Shown: one piece after another, positions 1-8,737 of the stretch
Numbering within the stretch: the first letter of the stretch is position 1
Layout of the letters: the number at the start of each line of letters is the position of its first letter
Assembly (NCBI RefSeq): GCF_003217235.1
Contig: NZ_QJTF01000008.1
Span: forward strand, 93,877-157,876
Source: Paramesorhizobium leguminum
Lineage (GTDB): Bacteria; Pseudomonadota; Alphaproteobacteria; Rhizobiales; Rhizobiaceae
Direction: 5' to 3'
DNA: 64,000 bases
Position numbers and translations under genes: made by a program
The notes under the pieces: model-generated
Databases searched by the model: none
What the model saw: only the letters and a program-made list of their open reading frames with translations
Told to the model about the DNA's origin: nothing

Positions 1-162
1 GGCGGCGTGAATACGGGTCGTCACCGGAGGTTCGTATTTCGCGAGCACCTCGTAGTTCGGCAAATCCTTGCTCACATTGCCGACGTAAAGAGCTATGCCG
101 CCCGCCACCAGCAGGAAGGCCACAGCGCCGATTCCGAAGAAATACCCGATGAGTCTTACCAT
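1..162 (-). CDS. mrcA: Penicillin-binding protein 1A, N-terminal fragment (runs off window)
   Basis: Only the first 54 codons are in the window; the gene continues past base 1. The fragment begins MVRLIGYFFGIGAVAFLLVA, a single N-terminal membrane anchor, followed by a periplasmic stretch containing DLPNYEVLAKYEPPVTTRIH. That stretch is the conserved linker just before the glycosyltransferase domain of class A PBPs in rhizobia. PBP1A polymerises and cross-links peptidoglycan at the inner membrane. Its position downstream of, and on the same strand as, a cell-wall amidase supports the call. The catalytic domains lie outside the window and cannot be checked. Confidence 0.85.
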   Translation of the reverse strand, partial: MVRLIGYFFGIGAVAFLLVAGGIALYVGNVSKDLPNYEVLAKYEPPVTTRIHAA

Positions 163-325
163 ATGTGTCCGGATTCCTGCCTTCAGACTACCCGTTTTAA
201 CGCAAGCTCAAGGCTACTGGCCGTCAAATACGACAAAGGCAAGGAGGCTTCGCCGTAATCCAGAATTTAAACACGAAGGCGAAAGATTCGCCATGCGAAA
301 TGAGGAAACCTGTTGCAGGGGTACC

Positions 326-1561
326 TCACCGGTTCGCCATCTCGCCTGTTCTGACTGCCGAAAACACCTTGACCGCTTCCGCCAGACGATTAGCGACGCG
401 CGTGCGCCACGCCGGATCGGTCATCAGCTTCTCGTCCTCGGCATTGGATAGATAGCCAATCTCCACCAGCACGGACGGCACGTCCGGCGCCCGCAAGACC
501 TGGAAACCGGCGGAACGGTGTGGATTGTTGATAAGACTGATCTCATCTTGCAGCGAGTGGACTACCTTGCCTGCGAAGTTGAGCGAAAAGGCATGGGTTT
601 CCCGGCGCATGAGATCGGCGAGAATGTCGGAGACCGCAGGCGGCTCCTCATGCGTAATGCCGGCAATGGCGTCCGATTTGTTCTCGCGCTCCGCAATTGC
701 GCTTGCCATGCTGTCCGATGCCTTGTCGGAGAGGGTATAGACGGTCGCGCCGCGGATACTATCCAGATTGATCGTGTCGGCATGGATCGAGATGAAGAGA
801 TCGGCTTCATGCTGCCGGGCGATGCGCACCCGCTCGGAAAGGCGCAGGAATGTATCGTCCTCACGCGTCATCAACACCCGTATATCCGTGTTCTTGGCAA
901 GGATGTCACGGAACTCGCGACCGAACGCCAGCGTCACCTCCTTTTCCTTGACGCCATGCCGGCCTTCCGCGCCTGCGTCGATGCCTCCATGGCCGGGATC
1001 GATCATCACGGTGAAGACATGCGGGGGCGCCGGCTCCTCTGATTGGCCAATACGGTCACCCTTCAATACAGCGAGCGTCGCTCCCGTCCCGGCATTCTGC
1101 GCCGCGATGGCCTCCGCGAATTCCCGGTCGGACGACGCAACGATATCCGCCATCAGTCGATAGCCCGGCGCATTCTCGTTTTTTACGACGCGGACACCCT
1201 CCACCTTGAAAGGCCCGCGCAAGGTGAGGATCATCCGCGACCTGTCATCGCCGACCAGCCCGTAGCGGACATTGGTGACAAGCCCGCGCGGTTCGAGCGA
1301 GCTCCGGTCGAAGCCGAAATTCGCCTTGGGCAGATTGATCACCAATCGGTGCGGGTGCTCGAGAAGAAATGTCGAGAGCTCCGGCTTGGCGTCGAATATC
1401 ACCACCACGCGGGTGCGCAGCTCATCGCCCGCCATGCGGAAAGTGAGCGCGGAAAGCGCGTCCCCTGCCTTGGCGGGCCCCATCAGGGCGAACAAAAACA
1501 GGAAAATACCCGTAGATGAGCGCCAAAGACAGTTGAAAATGTCTTTTTTCTCCCAGTTCAT
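326..1561 (-). CDS. amiC: N-acetylmuramoyl-L-alanine amidase (AmiC type, AMIN + Amidase_3)
   Basis: A 411-residue periplasmic enzyme that cuts the amide bond between MurNAc and the stem peptide during cell separation. An N-terminal hydrophobic signal segment (about residues 14-32) is followed by an AMIN domain (about 37-140) and a C-terminal Amidase_3 domain (about 185-400). Zinc-site motifs are visible: DPGHGG, the Glu in VKEKEV, SIHAD and the catalytic VEIGYLSN. An upstream in-frame TTG at 1570 would add three residues; I prefer the ATG at 1561. It lies between rne (divergent) and mrcA (same strand), a conserved rhizobial arrangement. The Shine-Dalgarno signal is weak, so the exact start is uncertain. 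Confidence 0.9.
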   Translation of the reverse strand: MNWEKKDIFNCLWRSSTGIFLFLFALMGPAKAGDALSALTFRMAGDELRTRVVVIFDAKPELSTFLLEHPHRLVINLPKANFGFDRSSLEPRGLVTNVRYGLVGDDRSRMILTLRGPFKVEGVRVVKNENAPGYRLMADIVASSDREFAEAIAAQNAGTGATLAVLKGDRIGQSEEPAPPHVFTVMIDPGHGGIDAGAEGRHGVKEKEVTLAFGREFRDILAKNTDIRVLMTREDDTFLRLSERVRIARQHEADLFISIHADTINLDSIRGATVYTLSDKASDSMASAIAERENKSDAIAGITHEEPPAVSDILADLMRRETHAFSLNFAGKVVHSLQDEISLINNPHRSAGFQVLRAPDVPSVLVEIGYLSNAEDEKLMTDPAWRTRVANRLAEAVKVFSAVRTGEMANR

Positions 1562-2130
1562 GAATTCCAACGCGCCCTATTCATCCGTAAACAAGGAGTA
1601 ATCTCCGATGGTTAACGAAACGTTGTTGCGACATTCGGTCTTGTCATCGACCATATCAGGTCATAAAAGCAAGTCGGGTTACAAATTTGCCGTCGGAATC
1701 AATTCCGGCAACACTTGAAGAAAAGTTCGTTGCAACGGTCTTGGGCGAGGGAACGGCAAAGGCGGGTGAACGCCGGTAACCGGCACGGAATTTGCGGAAA
1801 GCGATCGAGTATTTCGTTTCCGCTTAAATAAAAGGATGAAGAGCGTTCGTTCAGACGCCTTCACCGGCTCCATGCGAGCATAAAAGGTCGGTCCGGCCCC
1901 CGGACCATGTATGAGGTCGTTTCGTACGGAAATAGATATGGGTCATGTGGAATTGACCAGTGCCAGCCTGAATACCGTGATCGCCGCAAGGCAATTGCGC
2001 GTGCGGGCCGCTCTCTATCTCCCGGCGAACCTTGAATTATCCGGCAAGCGCGCAACTATGCGGTCAAACGTTTCCCAGACGTTGGCCAGCTCTTTCGCCG
2101 CGTGCTCTGGCGCCGGAAGGAAAAACAATA
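1562..2130. other. Long divergent intergenic region / probable rne leader
   Basis: About 570 bases separate amiC from the rne start and hold no convincing gene; the small reading frames here lack family signatures and good ribosome sites. It must carry the divergent amiC and rne promoters. Enterobacterial rne is autoregulated through a long structured 5' leader, so a leader here is plausible, but I cannot identify its start or fold from sequence alone. Confidence 0.4.
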
Positions 2131-5025
2131 ATGTCCAACAAAATGCTTATCGATGCCTCCCACCAGGAGGAGACCCGCGTTGTCGTGGTTCGCGGCAACC
2201 GGATTGAAGAATTCGACTTCGAGTCCGAGCACAAGAAGCAGCTCAAGGGAAATATCTATCTGGCGCGGGTGACGCGCGTAGAGCCTTCGCTGCAGGCCGC
2301 ATTCGTCGAGTATGGCGGCAATCGCCATGGATTTCTCGCCTTCAGCGAAATACATCCCGATTACTACCAGATCCCCGTCGCCGACCGTATTGCTCTTCTC
2401 GAAGCCGAAGCACAGGCTGCGAGCGAAGAAGATGAGGATGACGAGGGCGACGCCAAGCGTGACGACAGGGCGCGTCGCGGCAGGCGCCGGGACAAGCGCC
2501 GCCGGACGGAAGACGGCAGTTCGAAAGCGGACGCCGGCGAAGACGGCGAGATAGCCACGGATGATGGTAACGAAGAACTCGACGTGACGGCCATCGCTGC
2601 CGGAGCGCAAGCCGACGTCATCTCCGAAGCTGCCCCGGACGAGGACACGGTAGAAACCGCTGATGCCGTCGATGAGGCAGGCTCGTCTGACGAAGGCGCG
2701 ACGCGCCCTTCATCCAGAAGGCGCCGGAAGGATGGCGACGACGACAATGAAGGCCCGCAGGACGAGGCCGACATCGTTGAATCGGTAGGCGCGGAGGATG
2801 CGCTGGAGGAAGTGCCGACGCATCAGCGCTTCCAGCGCCGCCACCAGTATAAAATTCAGGAAGTCATCAAGCGCCGCCAGATATTGCTGGTGCAGGTGGT
2901 CAAGGAAGAGCGCGGCAACAAGGGCGCCGCGCTGACGACCTATCTTTCGCTGGCCGGACGCTATTCAGTGCTGATGCCCAATACGGCGCGCGGCGGCGGC
3001 ATTTCCCGCAAGATCACCAGCCCGGTGGACCGCAAACGCCTGAAAGAGATCGTCACCGAGCTTGAAGTGCCAAAGGGCATGGGCGTGATCCTGCGCACCG
3101 CAGGCGCCAACCGCACCAAGCCGGAGGTCAAGCGCGACTATGAATATCTCATGCGCATGTGGGAGAACGTCCGCGCCCTGACCTTGCAATCGACCGCCCC
3201 TGCCCTTGTCTATGAGGAAGGCAGCCTGATCAAGCGCTCGATCCGCGATCTCTACAACAAGGACATCACAGAAATTCTCGTTGCCGGTGAAGAGGGTTAC
3301 CGCGAGGCCAAGGATTTCATGCGGATGCTGATGCCCAGCCACGCCAAGGTGGTTCAGCCTTACCGAGACCAGGTGCCGATCTTTGCCCGCAACGGCATCG
3401 AGGCGCATCTCGACCGTATGCTGCAACCGCAGGTGACGCTGAAATCCGGCGGCTACATCATCATCAACCAGACGGAAGCGCTGGTTTCGATCGACGTCAA
3501 CTCGGGCCGCTCCACCCGCGAGCACTCCATCGAGGACACGGCACTCCAGACCAATCTGGAGGCGGCGGAGGAAGTGGCGCGGCAATTGCGCCTTCGCGAC
3601 CTCGCCGGTCTTGTCGTCATCGATTTCATCGACATGGAGGAAAAGCGCAACAATCGTGCCGTTGAAAAACGCATGAAGGATTGCCTGAAGGACGACCGCG
3701 CGCGCATCCAGGTTGGCCGCATTTCGCATTTCGGCCTGCTCGAAATGTCGCGCCAGCGCATCCGCGCATCGGTTCTCGAAAGCACGATGCAGCTTTGCGC
3801 CCATTGCGGCGGAACGGGCTTTATCCGGTCCGCCTCGTCCGTGGCGCTGCATGTCATGCGCTCGATCGAGGAATACCTCATCCGCAATTCGCAGAACAAC
3901 ATCATCGTGCGTACGCCGGTTTCGACCGCGCTCTATGTGCTCAACCACAAGCGCAAGAACCTCGCCGATCTCGAAGCCCGCTTTGGCCTGACGATCGATA
4001 TCGAGGCGGATGACACCATCGGCTCGCAGCATCTCGCCATCGACAAGGGCACCCCGGCGCTCGGTCCCATCGCGCCCGCCCCCGTTGTGATCCTTTACCC
4101 GGATCCGGTCGAGGATGAGGTGGAGGAGCTGGAAATTCCAGTCGAGGACGAAGAAACCGAAGCGGAAGAGACTGTATCGGCCAAGGACGACCGCGCCAAT
4201 GAGGGTGATCGCAAGCGCCGGCGTCGCCGTCGCCGCCGGGGCGGACGGGACCGCGAGGCCCATGAAAGCGGCACGACGACCGATGCCCAGTCCGCCGAGG
4301 GCGAAGCTGGCGAGGCATCCGGGGACGAGGACGAGGAGTCCCCTGCCCTTGGCCAATCCACGGCGCCGGCGGATGCGGAAGCAGCGGACGAAGAGCGCGC
4401 CAAGAAGCGCCGTCGCGGTCGCCGTGGCGGACGCAGGAACCGGCATTCCGACGATGTGGCAACCGACAATGGCGGCTTGGAAGCCGTATCCGGCGGCGAA
4501 GACGCGTCAGCGCCGGTTGCCGTGACGCCGACTGTTCCCGCCGCCGAGCCGGTTGGGATGTTGGTTGCGGTGGAGGCAACGAGCGCGGCGGCTCCCCTGG
4601 AAGACGCGCAAGCCGCCGCGAGCGTGGAGGGCGCTGAGCCTGAGCCCAAGAAGCCGGCGCGACGCCGCTCCGCCAAGGCCAAGCCTGTGGAAGAGGCTGT
4701 CGTCGAGGCTGTGCAGGATCTCGACACGGCGCCTGCCGCAGAGAAGCCGGCAAAGCCAGCCCGCAAAAGCCGAAAAAAGGCCGCTCCCGTAGAGGAGGTA
4801 GTGCAATCAGAGCCGGTGGTCGAAGCCGCAAAGCCTGAACCGGTGGCGGAAACGCCCAAGATCGAGGAAAAGGCCGAAGAGACACCGGAAGAGGCTCCCG
4901 CGCCCGCGGTCCCGGCAATCACGCCGCCCGAGGCGAGCGAACCTGTCGTCACATCGAGCACCACCGACGCGGAAGGCGAAAAGCCGAAACGCGGCGGCTG
5001 GTGGCAGAAGAAGGGTTTCTTCTAG
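2131..5025 (+). CDS. rne: Ribonuclease E (Rne/Rng family)
   Basis: A 964-residue endoribonuclease that initiates mRNA decay and rRNA/tRNA processing and scaffolds the degradosome. The start MSNKMLIDAS follows a GGAAGG site about 12 bases upstream; longer in-frame starts have no ribosome site. The S1 domain begins at residues 35-90 and is split by a highly charged insertion (about 91-232) before resuming at HQYKIQEVIKRRQILLVQ. The DNase I-like catalytic core contains VSIDVNSGRSTREHSIEDTA, and the Zn-link is LCAHCGGTG. The C-terminal third is disordered, acidic and arginine-rich, with runs of 8-9 basic residues, as expected for an RNA/partner-binding scaffold. A dispersed palindrome and a strong terminator follow. 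Confidence 0.96.
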   Translation: MSNKMLIDASHQEETRVVVVRGNRIEEFDFESEHKKQLKGNIYLARVTRVEPSLQAAFVEYGGNRHGFLAFSEIHPDYYQIPVADRIALLEAEAQAASEEDEDDEGDAKRDDRARRGRRRDKRRRTEDGSSKADAGEDGEIATDDGNEELDVTAIAAGAQADVISEAAPDEDTVETADAVDEAGSSDEGATRPSSRRRRKDGDDDNEGPQDEADIVESVGAEDALEEVPTHQRFQRRHQYKIQEVIKRRQILLVQVVKEERGNKGAALTTYLSLAGRYSVLMPNTARGGGISRKITSPVDRKRLKEIVTELEVPKGMGVILRTAGANRTKPEVKRDYEYLMRMWENVRALTLQSTAPALVYEEGSLIKRSIRDLYNKDITEILVAGEEGYREAKDFMRMLMPSHAKVVQPYRDQVPIFARNGIEAHLDRMLQPQVTLKSGGYIIINQTEALVSIDVNSGRSTREHSIEDTALQTNLEAAEEVARQLRLRDLAGLVVIDFIDMEEKRNNRAVEKRMKDCLKDDRARIQVGRISHFGLLEMSRQRIRASVLESTMQLCAHCGGTGFIRSASSVALHVMRSIEEYLIRNSQNNIIVRTPVSTALYVLNHKRKNLADLEARFGLTIDIEADDTIGSQHLAIDKGTPALGPIAPAPVVILYPDPVEDEVEELEIPVEDEETEAEETVSAKDDRANEGDRKRRRRRRRRGGRDREAHESGTTTDAQSAEGEAGEASGDEDEESPALGQSTAPADAEAADEERAKKRRRGRRGGRRNRHSDDVATDNGGLEAVSGGEDASAPVAVTPTVPAAEPVGMLVAVEATSAAAPLEDAQAAASVEGAEPEPKKPARRRSAKAKPVEEAVVEAVQDLDTAPAAEKPAKPARKSRKKAAPVEEVVQSEPVVEAAKPEPVAETPKIEEKAEETPEEAPAPAVPAITPPEASEPVVTSSTTDAEGEKPKRGGWWQKKGFF

Positions 5026-5071
5026 AGCATGATCCCGAAAAGTTGCAGACTTTTCGGATAAGGTCATGCGG
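5026..5071. repeat. Dispersed palindromic repeat (GCATGATCCCGAAAAG family)
   Basis: Immediately after the rne stop codon. Outer arms GCATGA (5027-5032) and TCATGC (5064-5069) enclose inner arms CCGAAAAG (5035-5042) and CTTTTCGG (5050-5057). Related copies occur at 12889-12956, 22889-22928 and 34567-34613, all in intergenic positions, and a decayed piece lies near 35560-35600. It resembles the short extragenic palindromes scattered through rhizobial genomes. Confidence 0.8.
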
Positions 5072-5150
5072 CTAAAACAAAGACTTAGAGTGGGATGCCC
5101 AATTCAACTTAATTGCATACCGCTCTAAGAAACCGCAGCTAAATCCAAAT

Positions 5151-5183
5151 AAAAAACCGGCGTCAGTGACGCCGGTTTTTTTG
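5151..5183 (+). terminator. Rho-independent terminator of rne
   Basis: AAAAACCGGCGTC and GACGCCGGTTTTTTT pair perfectly around a 3-base loop and end in a run of seven T. It lies about 125 bases after the rne stop, beyond the palindromic repeat. Confidence 0.9.
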
Positions 5184-5297
5184 TATCCGAAAGGAATTGG
5201 AACGCAAAATTCGGGTGCGATGGAACATTACCGCCAAAGAATTGTTCCCCTTCATATCAATTCGGCGGCGGGTGCCTCGCAACCAATGGAGAGTGCC

Positions 5298-5735
5298 ATG
5301 AAAGTTGGAAACTGCATGACGAGGGATGTCAAGATCGCCAGTCCCGACCAGCCAATTCGGGATGTGGCAAAGATAATGAACAAGCTCGACGCCGGAGTAA
5401 TGCCTGTTGGCGACAACGACCGGCTGGTTGGAATGATCACCGATCGTGATATCGCCGTCCGGGGGGTGGCGCTGGGCAAAGGCCCTGACACCAAAGTGCG
5501 TGATGTCATGAGCCCGGAGGTCAAATACTGCTTCGATGATGAAGAGATCGAGGATGTGCTTGAAAACATGGGGGATTTGCGGGTGCGCCGCCTCCCCGTT
5601 CTTAACCGGGAGAAACGGCTCGTCGGCATCGTCTCTCTTGGCGATCTATCGAGGAATGGTGACAAGATGGAAGCCGGAGACGCCTTGAGCAGCATCTCGA
5701 AGCCCGGCGGCGAGCATTCACAAGCGACCCATTAG
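5298..5735 (+). CDS. CBS-domain protein
   Basis: A 145-residue cytoplasmic protein made almost entirely of a tandem CBS (Bateman) module. CBS1 starts at MKVGNCMTRDVKIASPDQPI and contains GMITDRDIAVRG. CBS2 starts at VRDVMSPEVKYCFDDEEIED and contains RLVGIVSLGDLS. Such stand-alone proteins usually bind adenosine nucleotides and act as energy or stress sensors; the ligand cannot be told from sequence. The start at 5298 has GGAGAG just upstream; ATG at 5286 is an alternative. The next three genes are also stress-associated families, which suggests a loose stress cluster. Confidence 0.85.
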   Translation: MKVGNCMTRDVKIASPDQPIRDVAKIMNKLDAGVMPVGDNDRLVGMITDRDIAVRGVALGKGPDTKVRDVMSPEVKYCFDDEEIEDVLENMGDLRVRRLPVLNREKRLVGIVSLGDLSRNGDKMEAGDALSSISKPGGEHSQATH

Positions 5736-5747
5736 AGTCCCTCTCGC

Positions 5748-5778
5748 CGTCATTCTCGGGCTTGTCCCGAGAATGACG
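5748..5778. repeat. Perfect 13-bp hairpin repeat between convergent genes
   Basis: CGTCATTCTCGGG and CCCGAGAATGACG form a perfect 13-bp stem with a 5-base loop. It sits between the convergent CBS and phosphoribosyltransferase genes and could terminate both, though it has no T-run. The same motif recurs, degenerate or complete, at 24032-24155 and near 63590, so it is a dispersed element. Confidence 0.8.
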
Positions 5779-5793
5779 ATCGGACTGTACGCC

Positions 5794-6474
5794 TTAGCGC
5801 CCCATTGAGCTATTCCCGAACCGCTCCGCCTCCCGCAACAGGCTGATCACTTCCTCGTCCGTGGTCTGTCCGAATTTCTCGTATTGAAGGCCGACGGAAA
5901 GAAACGGTTCGGGCGTGGCAAGACAGACCACTTCATCCGCGTCTTTTCCCACAAGAGCCAGACTTTCACCAGGCGCTACCGGGACCGCCAGGATGATGCG
6001 GGCCGCTTGATCCTTGCGAAGGGCCTTGAGCGCCGCAAGCACTGTTCCGCCGGTCGCGATGCCGTCATCGACCAAGATGACCGACCTGCCCTTGACCGGC
6101 AATGGTCGCCTGCCCTCGGCATAAAGCATCCTGCGGCGTTCGATCTCCGCGAGTTGCCGCTTTTTCTCCGTCTCGATGTAATCCCGTGGAGGACGGAAAA
6201 TCTCCATCGCCTCATCATTGAGGACAAGTTGCGGGTCAGCCCCGTCAACGACGGCGCCGATGCCATATTCGGCATGGCCGGGCGCCCCGATCTTGCGCAC
6301 GAACAGCACATCAAGCGGCGCATCGAGCGCTTTTGCGATCTCGAATGCTACGGGAACGCCGCCGCGGGGCAATGCGAGAATGAGCGGTTCGATGTCTGCA
6401 AACCGCATCAACGCCTCGGCCAGCCTGCGTCCTGCATCCGGGCGATCCCTGAAATGTGCCTTGTCACGAAGCAT
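5794..6474 (-). CDS. Phosphoribosyltransferase family protein
   Basis: A 226-residue protein of the type I phosphoribosyltransferase fold. The PRPP-binding loop is visible as SVILVDDGIATGGTV. An N-terminal DRPDAGRRLAEAL and ILALPRGGVPVAFEIA match the conserved stand-alone family often encoded in stress islands beside DUF2267 or erythromycin-esterase-like genes. The substrate is unknown; it is not a recognisable purine or pyrimidine salvage enzyme. I chose the ATG at 6474 because GGAGGAGG lies about 9 bases upstream. The upstream DUF2267 gene on the same strand ends at 6516, so the two are probably co-transcribed. Confidence 0.85.
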   Translation of the reverse strand: MLRDKAHFRDRPDAGRRLAEALMRFADIEPLILALPRGGVPVAFEIAKALDAPLDVLFVRKIGAPGHAEYGIGAVVDGADPQLVLNDEAMEIFRPPRDYIETEKKRQLAEIERRRMLYAEGRRPLPVKGRSVILVDDGIATGGTVLAALKALRKDQAARIILAVPVAPGESLALVGKDADEVVCLATPEPFLSVGLQYEKFGQTTDEEVISLLREAERFGNSSMGR

Positions 6475-6515
6475 CGCGAGCATCCTCCTCCACGACCTGC
6501 CCATGAGCCTCCGCC

Positions 6516-6953
6516 TCACGTTCCGACACTTGCCGGCCACAGCGCACGGATCTCTTTGGGCAGAGCCTCGCGTACCTTGGCTGACTGACCGAGATCGATA
6601 TGATGAACGAGTGCTCTCAACACCGCTTTCGCCGCACCGGCCGTATTGACCGGTCGTCCGAATTTCAGTTCTTCCGCTATGGAATCAAGGAATGCATCCA
6701 CTGAACGGTCGGAGTTCGGTTCCCTGGATGGCTGGTACTGGTCATAATACGCGCCGCGAACCAGAAGCGGCAGTTCGGCACCCAGATTAGCCGCCAGTTC
6801 TGCAGGCAGCTTGTCGCGCAACGCCCGTAGAACCACGCCAAGCACATGCCACGCCAACTGCCGATCCGGGCCGAGGTCCGCCATGATCTCGTTCAGCCAG
6901 ATATTGGTTGTCTGCACTGTCTTGTCGAACACGTTGAGGCCGGTTGCACTCAT
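6516..6953 (-). CDS. DUF2267 domain protein
   Basis: A 145-residue helical protein of the DUF2267 family, recognised from the pattern TNIWLNEIMADLG...AWHVLGVVLRALRDKLP...AELPLLVRGAYYDQYQP. The function of the family is not established. Members often occur beside phosphoribosyltransferase and CBS genes, as here. The ATG at 6953 has GGAGG about 5 bases upstream; the longer frame to 7001 lacks a ribosome site. Confidence 0.8.
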   Translation of the reverse strand: MSATGLNVFDKTVQTTNIWLNEIMADLGPDRQLAWHVLGVVLRALRDKLPAELAANLGAELPLLVRGAYYDQYQPSREPNSDRSVDAFLDSIAEELKFGRPVNTAGAAKAVLRALVHHIDLGQSAKVREALPKEIRALWPASVGT

Positions 6954-7165
6954 CATCGCCTCCTGAATGAAAGCCCTGTAGGCCGGTTTCAGGGATAACA
7001 CCCGACCGGGAGGTTTGTTTCCCGCCCGGTCGAATTGTCTGGGCGGCCGGTACGATACGCACGGATCAACTGTTCGTTACGCATGGATCGAATCGGCCTT
7101 TAGCGCGTTGGACATCGCGCGGTTCGCTGTCCAACCGGCGGACCATACCTGGAAAGGAAAGAGCG

Positions 7166-7450
7166 ATGACACGGAACGTAAACAAGTGGTCCGGGCAAAT
7201 TACGGAACACGATAGCGCGCTGGGCCTGGAACCGGGGGTATTCGCCGAAGGTAACGCGAAGGAGATTGCAGCATCGCTGAAACACTCGGCGGAAGCAAAG
7301 CAGGACGCCGATCCTTATCGCTCCGCGATGTCGATGCTCGACTTCTACATCAATCGCGCCGGCAAGAACCTTTCATCAAGCCGCCGGCAGGTGCTGGAGG
7401 AAGCGAAGGATGAGCTTCGCCGCACCTACGGAAGACCGGTTGAGGGCTAG
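7166..7450 (+). CDS. DUF3175 domain protein
   Basis: A 94-residue soluble protein. KWSGQITEHDSALGLEPGVF followed by KEIAASLKHSAE and SAMSMLDFYINRAGKNLS matches the DUF3175 family; no biochemical function is known. The ATG has GGAAAGGAAAGAG a few bases upstream. It is transcribed divergently from the DUF2267/phosphoribosyltransferase pair, across about 210 bases that must hold both promoters. Confidence 0.8.
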   Translation: MTRNVNKWSGQITEHDSALGLEPGVFAEGNAKEIAASLKHSAEAKQDADPYRSAMSMLDFYINRAGKNLSSSRRQVLEEAKDELRRTYGRPVEG

Positions 7451-7491
7451 AGAAGACAGGGCTCGCTTGTAACGACGGGAAGGTGCCTGAT

Positions 7492-8394
7492 GTGATTAAT
7501 TATAGTACATCAAGGGGCCCTCCTGACGGACTCGCCTATCTCGCAGCCGCCACCGCAGTTTTTCTCTGGGCCTCTGCCTTCGTCGGCATAAGATACCTGC
7601 TGCAATACTTCACTCCGTTCGGAATCGCTACGTTACGGTTCTTGATCGCCTCATTTGCCCTATCTCTTTGCTTCGCATTTATGCCTCGCGCAGCGGAAAA
7701 TCCAATGCTCAAATCGGATTGGGCAATGTTTGCTCTTTTCGGATTACTCGGCATTGTGGGTTACAATGCGGGAATCAATATTGGCGAAAAGACTGTATCT
7801 GCCGGAACCGCGAGTTTCATCGTTGCCCAGGTGCCTATTGCTACAACGGTCCTCCAGGCAGTGATATTCCGTACCAAATTAAATACTGTTCTGATCAGCG
7901 GACTATTGCTGGGAGTGCTTGGAACCACCATCGTATTTCTAGGAGAAAGTGGTTCAATCGGACTTGGGCTTGGCGTTATCTGGATTCTTCTCGGTGTAAT
8001 CTCGGAAAGCGCATATTTCGTCTTGCAGCGGCCAGCCGTAGATCGCATGGGCTCATTTAGAGTAAATTATTTCACTATTGTTGCGGCGACATTAATAATG
8101 CTTCCCACGCTCCCGTGGAGAGGACAGGCTGACGTTCAACCAGATTGGTTTTCATGGAGCGTTGTGGCCTATCTTGGCCTTTTTCCCTCAGCCTTGGCGT
8201 ATTTTCTTTGGAGTTTTTCGATTGGAAGAGTCGGGGCTGTAACTACCTCCTCAACATTATATGCTCTTCCGATTGTAACGACTCTTCTTGGGTATTTTGT
8301 GCTGCACGAGACGCCTAGCTTTATTTCAATTACTGGCGGCGCAATCGCCCTGATCGGCGCCATCATAGTTCACTCGTGCAATAATAAATCGTAG
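7492..8394 (+). CDS. EamA/DMT-family transporter
   Basis: A roughly 300-residue inner-membrane protein with two EamA repeats and about ten hydrophobic segments, of the drug/metabolite exporter superfamily; the substrate is unknown. I prefer GTG at 7492 because GGGAAGG lies about 8 bases upstream; GTG at 7483 sits directly on that site. Base composition stands out: a 60-base line I counted (7681-7740) has 29 G+C, well below the neighbours, and codons such as TTA, ATA and AAT are frequent. This suggests recent acquisition. No integrase or IS lies beside it. Confidence 0.85.
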   Translation: MINYSTSRGPPDGLAYLAAATAVFLWASAFVGIRYLLQYFTPFGIATLRFLIASFALSLCFAFMPRAAENPMLKSDWAMFALFGLLGIVGYNAGINIGEKTVSAGTASFIVAQVPIATTVLQAVIFRTKLNTVLISGLLLGVLGTTIVFLGESGSIGLGLGVIWILLGVISESAYFVLQRPAVDRMGSFRVNYFTIVAATLIMLPTLPWRGQADVQPDWFSWSVVAYLGLFPSALAYFLWSFSIGRVGAVTTSSTLYALPIVTTLLGYFVLHETPSFISITGGAIALIGAIIVHSCNNKS

Positions 8395-8415
8395 TTCACT
8401 CGCGGACTGACGCAC

Positions 8416-8652
8416 TCACGGCGCGCGATCGACAAGCGCGTCCGCCCCCTCCCGCTCCGCGCAATGCGCGCAACAATAGATGATTTCATCCTGTTCCACG
8501 CCGTGCCCGATGATGCGGACCTGGCAATGGGGGCAGATGGGCGCGAGCTTCTGCACCGCGCATTCGAAGCTGTCGAAGGTGTAGCTTGCCTCTCCCAGGA
8601 ATACCTGGAAGGACTTGTCATAGTCGTTGCCGCACTGGTCGCATCTGGCCAT
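8416..8652 (-). CDS. Small Cys-rich zinc-ribbon / prokaryotic metallothionein-like protein
   Basis: 78 residues starting MARCDQCGNDYDKSF. It has three Cys clusters: CDQC near the start, CPHC in the middle and CCAHC near the end, plus a Cys within FDSFECAV. This matches small proteins often labelled prokaryotic metallothionein and likely binds zinc. The ATG at 8652 has AGGAG 8 bases upstream; the ATG two codons earlier is too close. Its role is unknown. Confidence 0.75.
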   Translation of the reverse strand: MARCDQCGNDYDKSFQVFLGEASYTFDSFECAVQKLAPICPHCQVRIIGHGVEQDEIIYCCAHCAEREGADALVDRAP

Positions 8653-8737
8653 TGTCATGTCTCCTGCGAGGACCGAATTATTCCTCAACGGTTGAGCGGC
8701 CAAATTGTTCTCTTGTTCCCGGCCTTTCTTGACCGAC

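Noticed and set aside
2965..4446. 493-residue open frame on the minus strand inside rne
   Set aside because: It is antisense to a strongly conserved gene, has no family motif, and its composition follows from GC-rich codons of rne.
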